The notes beneath the pieces are model-generated. The model did no database searches. It saw only the letters and a program-made list of their open reading frames with translations, and was not told the origin of the DNA. The position numbers and the translations under genes were made by a program. Positions 6,725 through 10,963 of a stretch of DNA of 10,963 nucleotides are shown one piece after another; position 1 is the first letter of the stretch; each line of letters starts with the position of its first letter. The DNA comes from an uncultured Clostridia bacterium (lineage in GTDB: Bacteria > Bacillota > Clostridia > Oscillospirales > CAG-272): the NCBI GenBank assembly GCA_946061315.1, contig CAMGRB010000026.1, forward strand, positions 1 through 10,963, written 5' to 3'.

Positions 6725-7477
6725 CTTATTTTTAATAAGCAATGAAATACGGTATACTGCTATTGCCACGATATACGGAATTATAATATACGCAAGGAAT
6801 GCCAACACCGTAAAAACGGGTGGGCACGCTTCGTAAATACCGTTTACAAAACCAATCGGGATATTTACGGGATTTCTCATTATCATAAGGTTTGCATTGA
6901 AAATAAGGTTCAGAACGATAGAGAGAATACAAGCGGAGGCTACAAACGGGACATAATATCTGCAATTTTTGAGCGTTACGTCCATATAGCGTTTTCGTAT
7001 ATAAAGTATCGCCATAAATACCATACAGGAGTGGAACAGCATTGAATGAATACTTAAATAGTGATATATCGGATAGTCCAGAAGCGACGTAGCCGGTACT
7101 ACAAGGAACGACGCCCCACCCATAAAGCAACCGCCGACTATAAACGAAACGCCGAGCTTGTAAATTATGCCTTTTCCGAAGCCCGCCATCCACAAAGAGT
7201 AGATAAAGAGCGAGCAGAACGAAAGCGGAAACCAGAAATCAAGTTGCTCGGTATATCCGTATGAGAACTTATAAATTATCTTTATAATTTCCATAGCGGT
7301 AAATACGTAGGCAAAAATCCTCGTGAGCTTTTTAAGAGAAGAGTCCGATATATTTCTTGCAAAGTAAAGTGCAACTCCGATGGCGATAATACAAATTATC
7401 AGACTTATTATATGAGGAGCCGTGAACATACCGCAAGCGTTTTCCTTGTCCATCGGCGCAAACAAAATTTTAAGCAA
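6710..7477 (-). CDS. YwaF/TIGR02206-like integral membrane protein
   Basis: A polytopic membrane protein of 255 residues with about six or seven hydrophobic segments (near 20-40, 53-70, 82-98, 104-130, 140-160, 172-195 and 218-245). Features resembling the YwaF/TIGR02206 group (related to TMEM164) are PH (21-22) at the first segment, FPLSFCS (83-89), an FH pair (148-149) in a His-bearing segment, and FNANLMIMRNP (193-203), where that family has an NYM..P-like pattern. No function is known for the bacterial group. The start is a TTG at 7477, supported by AAGGGGG seven bases upstream; the next in-frame ATG, at 7453, has no ribosome binding site. It lies 15 bases after the DUF1275-like gene. Family assignment is from remembered motifs and is moderate. 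Confidence 0.68.
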   Translation of the reverse strand: MLKILFAPMDKENACGMFTAPHIISLIICIIAIGVALYFARNISDSSLKKLTRIFAYVFTAMEIIKIIYKFSYGYTEQLDFWFPLSFCSLFIYSLWMAGFGKGIIYKLGVSFIVGGCFMGGASFLVVPATSLLDYPIYHYLSIHSMLFHSCMVFMAILYIRKRYMDVTLKNCRYYVPFVASACILSIVLNLIFNANLMIMRNPVNIPIGFVNGIYEACPPVFTVLAFLAYIIIPYIVAIAVYRISLLIKNKKNPS

Positions 7478-7484
7478 AAATCTG

Positions 7485-7491
7485 CCCCCTT
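7485..7491 (-). promoter_or_regulatory. Ribosome binding site supporting a TTG start
   Basis: On the minus strand AAGGGGG lies seven bases before TTG at 7477 and just after the stop of the DUF1275-like gene. It is the only ribosome-binding-like sequence near the 5' end of the YwaF-like gene and decides for the TTG over the ATG eight codons downstream. Confidence 0.6.
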
Positions 7492-7492
7492 A

Positions 7493-8056
7493 TTAAATAT
7501 AATGTATCAATGCGGTAACGACGGCAACACCCGTCACAAACGCAAGGATAAGGGTTGAATAAATTATGATACCCCTTCTGTATTTTGCCCTTTCTCCCTT
7601 TTCGGTGATAAAAGATGAAACACACTCGATAAGAGAGCGCAGATTGCCCGTGCACATCGTGTTCGCTATCGCAAAGGAATCGACAGTCCTTATAAGCTGC
7701 AGCTGGATAGCCACTGCAAAGGAAAAGAGCATATTTGCGACAAAGTTAAGTTCTCCGTAAGGAATGGCAAAGCCTACTGTGTAAAAGACGACAATTACCG
7801 CCACGGATATTTTCGTCCCGCTCTTGCATCTTCTTATAAAGTGCTCCGAGAAAATACCGAGGCAAAAGGCGATTATAGAGAAGATATATTTATAGAGAAG
7901 TGAAAAATTGCCTTGTACGAGGTTCATGAAAAAGTAGATAAGATTGCCCGTTTGCATAGCGGCGAACACTCCTCCTCTTAAAAGGAGCGTATAAGCGTCG
8001 AGCGCGCCGGATACAAACATACATAAAAGCGAATAAATATATATTTTTTTCTTCAT
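7493..8056 (-). CDS. DUF1275/YoaK-like membrane protein
   Basis: A 187-residue protein with about five hydrophobic segments (near 5-25, 52-70, 82-100, 103-123 and 163-185). The DUF1275 (YoaK) signatures are SGALDAYTLL at 16-25 near the N-terminus, FAAMQTGNLI (31-40), and a later ANTMCTGNLRS (131-141), echoing the family's second TGN motif. These proteins are widespread but their function is unknown; transport has been guessed elsewhere without firm proof. The ATG at 8056 lies ten bases after the purA stop. I find no Shine-Dalgarno sequence before it, so translation probably depends on coupling to purA. The role next to purA is unexplained. Confidence 0.78.
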   Translation of the reverse strand: MKKKIYIYSLLCMFVSGALDAYTLLLRGGVFAAMQTGNLIYFFMNLVQGNFSLLYKYIFSIIAFCLGIFSEHFIRRCKSGTKISVAVIVVFYTVGFAIPYGELNFVANMLFSFAVAIQLQLIRTVDSFAIANTMCTGNLRSLIECVSSFITEKGERAKYRRGIIIYSTLILAFVTGVAVVTALIHYI

Positions 8057-8066
8057 TGTATCAAGA

Positions 8067-9338
8067 TCAGAAAAGCTCGATATATTGCTCTCTTGAAGCT
8101 CCTACGGAAACGTATTTTATCGGGCAACCGACGCTTTCTTCAATAAACTTTATATAATCTATGGCTTCCTTGGGGAGTTCTTCGAGTTTTCTGCAACCGG
8201 ATATATCGCGCTCCCAGCCCTTAAAGGTCTTATAAACAGGCTTTGCCTTGACAAGATTGTCACCCGTCGGGAACGAGGTGGTTTCCTTGCCGTCAACCGT
8301 GTAAGCCACGCATACGTGAATTTCTTTGAGGTATGAAAGAACGTCGAGCTTTGTGAGCGCAAGATAAGTAGCACCCTGCATAAGCGTTCCGTATCTGGAA
8401 GCGACAACGTCAAAGCCGCCGACGCGCCTCGGTCTGCCCGTTGCGGCGCCGTACTCTCCGCCCGCTTCTCTCAACTCGTTGCCTTTCTCTCCGAAAAGTT
8501 CGCAGGTAAACGGTCCCTCGCCGACGCAGCTTGAATACGCTTTCATAATACCTATACTGTTGTCAAGCTGACGCCCGGGAATACCTGCTCCTATCGGAGC
8601 GTATGCGGCAATGGTCGATGAAGACGAAGTATAAGGATATATACCGAAGTCAATATCGCGCAAAGCGCCAAGCTGTGCCTCGAACATTATGTTTTTACCC
8701 TCGTCGTCCGCTTTTGAGAGATACTCCGTCGTATTCGTTACGTAGGGAACAAAAGGCATAGCGTAGGTGTCGAGCCAGTTCATTATTTCGTCAACGGATA
8801 TCGGGCTGTGACCGTATGCGGTGACGGTGAGGTTTTTCCACTCGATTATATCTGCAACCTTTTCACGCAACGTATCGGGGCAGAGAAGATCTCCCATACG
8901 TATCGTCTTTTTCATATACTTGTCGGCATAAACGGGAGCAATACCGCGCCTTGTAGAGCCGAATTTCTTGTCGCCGAGCCTGTCCTCCTCGAGAATGTCA
9001 AGGAGCTTGTGATACGGCATACATATGGTTGCCCTGTCACTTATTTTAAGACGGTCGGGAGTAATGTCTATTCCTCCGTCCCTTAATTTCTGAATTTCGT
9101 TAAAGAGATGCTCAACGTCTATTACCATTCCGGGTCCCATAACGTTGACGGTACTGTCGCGCAGAATACCGGACGGAAGAAGATTAAGTATAAATTTACC
9201 TTTTTCGTTGACGACGGTATGCCCCGCATTGTTTCCTCCCTGATACCTTACGACAACGTCGTATTTTTCGGAGAGAAGATCGACCATACGGCCCTTGCCC
9301 TCGTCGCCCCAGTTAATTCCCACAACAGCACTTAACAT
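8067..9338 (-). CDS. purA: Adenylosuccinate synthetase
   Basis: PurA joins IMP and aspartate using GTP to make adenylosuccinate, the first step from IMP to AMP. With the start at 9338 it has 423 residues, normal for the family. It shows NWGDEGKG (9-16, catalytic Asp 12), GGNNAGH (34-40, catalytic His 40), GPGMVID, ISDRATICMP, GSTRRGIAPVYADK, the aspartate loop ATGRPRR and the guanine-binding TKLD. Some usual motifs are altered: GAQWGDEGKGK is GINWGDEGKGR, the TRVGEGPF segment is SCVGEGPF, and TTGRxRR is ATGRPRR. This marks a divergent but apparently functional sequence type, which I recall from other clostridia. The open frame extends 36 codons further upstream, but only the ATG at 9338 has a ribosome binding site and leads directly into the conserved first strand. 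Confidence 0.96.
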   Translation of the reverse strand: MLSAVVGINWGDEGKGRMVDLLSEKYDVVVRYQGGNNAGHTVVNEKGKFILNLLPSGILRDSTVNVMGPGMVIDVEHLFNEIQKLRDGGIDITPDRLKISDRATICMPYHKLLDILEEDRLGDKKFGSTRRGIAPVYADKYMKKTIRMGDLLCPDTLREKVADIIEWKNLTVTAYGHSPISVDEIMNWLDTYAMPFVPYVTNTTEYLSKADDEGKNIMFEAQLGALRDIDFGIYPYTSSSSTIAAYAPIGAGIPGRQLDNSIGIMKAYSSCVGEGPFTCELFGEKGNELREAGGEYGAATGRPRRVGGFDVVASRYGTLMQGATYLALTKLDVLSYLKEIHVCVAYTVDGKETTSFPTGDNLVKAKPVYKTFKGWERDISGCRKLEELPKEAIDYIKFIEESVGCPIKYVSVGASREQYIELF

Positions 9339-9346
9339 AATGAAAT

Positions 9347-9352
9347 CTCCTT
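9347..9352 (-). promoter_or_regulatory. Ribosome binding site that fixes the purA start
   Basis: AAGGAG on the minus strand sits eight bases before the ATG at 9338. This fixes the start and excludes the upstream in-frame extension to 9446, which would run through the pyrG-purA gap and the hairpin region. Confidence 0.85.
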
Positions 9353-9429
9353 TATAGATTTTTGACTTTGCCGCTTTTTGCAACGCCGAAAAATATTTTA
9401 CAAAAATCTGCCTGTACCCTGAAAATTTT

Positions 9430-9459
9430 GGGCTGCCGCAAGTCAATTTGCAACAGCCC
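9430..9459 (-). terminator. Hairpin downstream of pyrG, probable terminator or attenuator
   Basis: Read on the minus strand, GGGCUGUUGCAA pairs with UUGCGGCAGCCC in a 12-bp stem with two G-U wobbles and a six-base loop AUUGAC. The same DNA on the plus strand would have two C-A mismatches, so the fold belongs to the minus-strand RNA. It begins ten bases after the pyrG stop. The tract that follows, AAAAUUUUC, has only four U residues, so termination may be partial and the hairpin could instead mark an RNA processing or attenuation point before purA. Confidence 0.55.
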
Positions 9460-9469
9460 TTTAATTATA

Positions 9470-10963
<1,494 letters not shown>

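Larger units (their letters stand above)
9339..9469 (-). other. Intergenic leader between pyrG and purA
   Basis: This 131-base gap is the longest non-coding stretch in the window. In minus-strand order it holds a hairpin (9459-9430), AT-rich sequence, a 9-bp inverted repeat (CAAAAATCT at 9401-9409 and AGATTTTTG at 9356-9364, plus-strand reading), and the purA ribosome binding site. A possible -10 (TAAAAT, complement of 9395-9400) has only a weak -35-like TTTCAG 18 bases upstream. A separate purA promoter is therefore possible but not shown. I do not recognise a known purine riboswitch core. Confidence 0.4.

Noticed and set aside
6582..6836. Plus-strand open frame of 84 codons across the terminator
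   Set aside because: It overlaps the Cys-rich gene in another frame, runs through the terminator hairpin and into the convergent gene, and resembles no known protein.
9339..9446. N-terminal extension of PurA
   Set aside because: The 36 extra codons have no family similarity, cover the leader and hairpin region, and have no ribosome binding site, while the ATG at 9338 has AAGGAG at the right distance.
9339..9469. Purine or other known riboswitch upstream of purA
   Set aside because: I cannot find the three-way junction core of the purine riboswitch, and the hairpins seen are simple stems.

Overview
The window reads as ordinary chromosome of an anaerobic Firmicute, most likely a gut-type clostridium. 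The support is a compact clostridial gene order, AAGGAG-type ribosome binding sites, very frequent ATA isoleucine codons, and a feoA-feoB-Cys-rich-protein cluster. This placement is inference from gene content; no rRNA or other marker is present.

Plus strand, 2-6697: an aromatic amino acid operon runs straight into an iron transport operon. In order it holds the 3' end of a shikimate dehydrogenase-shikimate kinase fusion (aroE-aroK, cut by the window edge), aroQ (type II dehydroquinase), aroA (EPSP synthase), tyrA (prephenate/arogenate dehydrogenase), a class I DAHP synthase, feoA, feoB, and a 55-residue Cys-rich single-pass membrane protein. Genes overlap by 4 or 11 bases or are separated by at most 30 bases, and I see no terminator inside the run. 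The aro enzymes cover DAHP synthesis, dehydroquinate dehydration, shikimate formation and phosphorylation, EPSP formation and the first step towards tyrosine. aroB, aroC and pheA are not in the window. The run ends at a perfect 12-bp hairpin that also serves the convergent genes.

Minus strand, 10963-6710: pyrG (CTP synthase, N-terminus beyond the window), a 131-base gap with a hairpin, purA (adenylosuccinate synthetase of a divergent sequence type), a DUF1275/YoaK-like membrane protein and a YwaF/TIGR02206-like membrane protein. The last three are spaced by 10 and 15 bases and look co-transcribed. The two nucleotide enzymes make CTP and the AMP precursor adenylosuccinate; the two membrane proteins have no known role in this.

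I found no CRISPR array, transposon, phage gene, tRNA or rRNA. I do not see a new biological system. The points worth a second look are the AroE-AroK fusion, the Cys-rich Feo accessory gene, the terminator whose loop is a stop codon, the NADP-like loop of TyrA, the altered motifs of AroA and PurA, a small palindrome before feoA, and the unexplained membrane-protein pair after purA.
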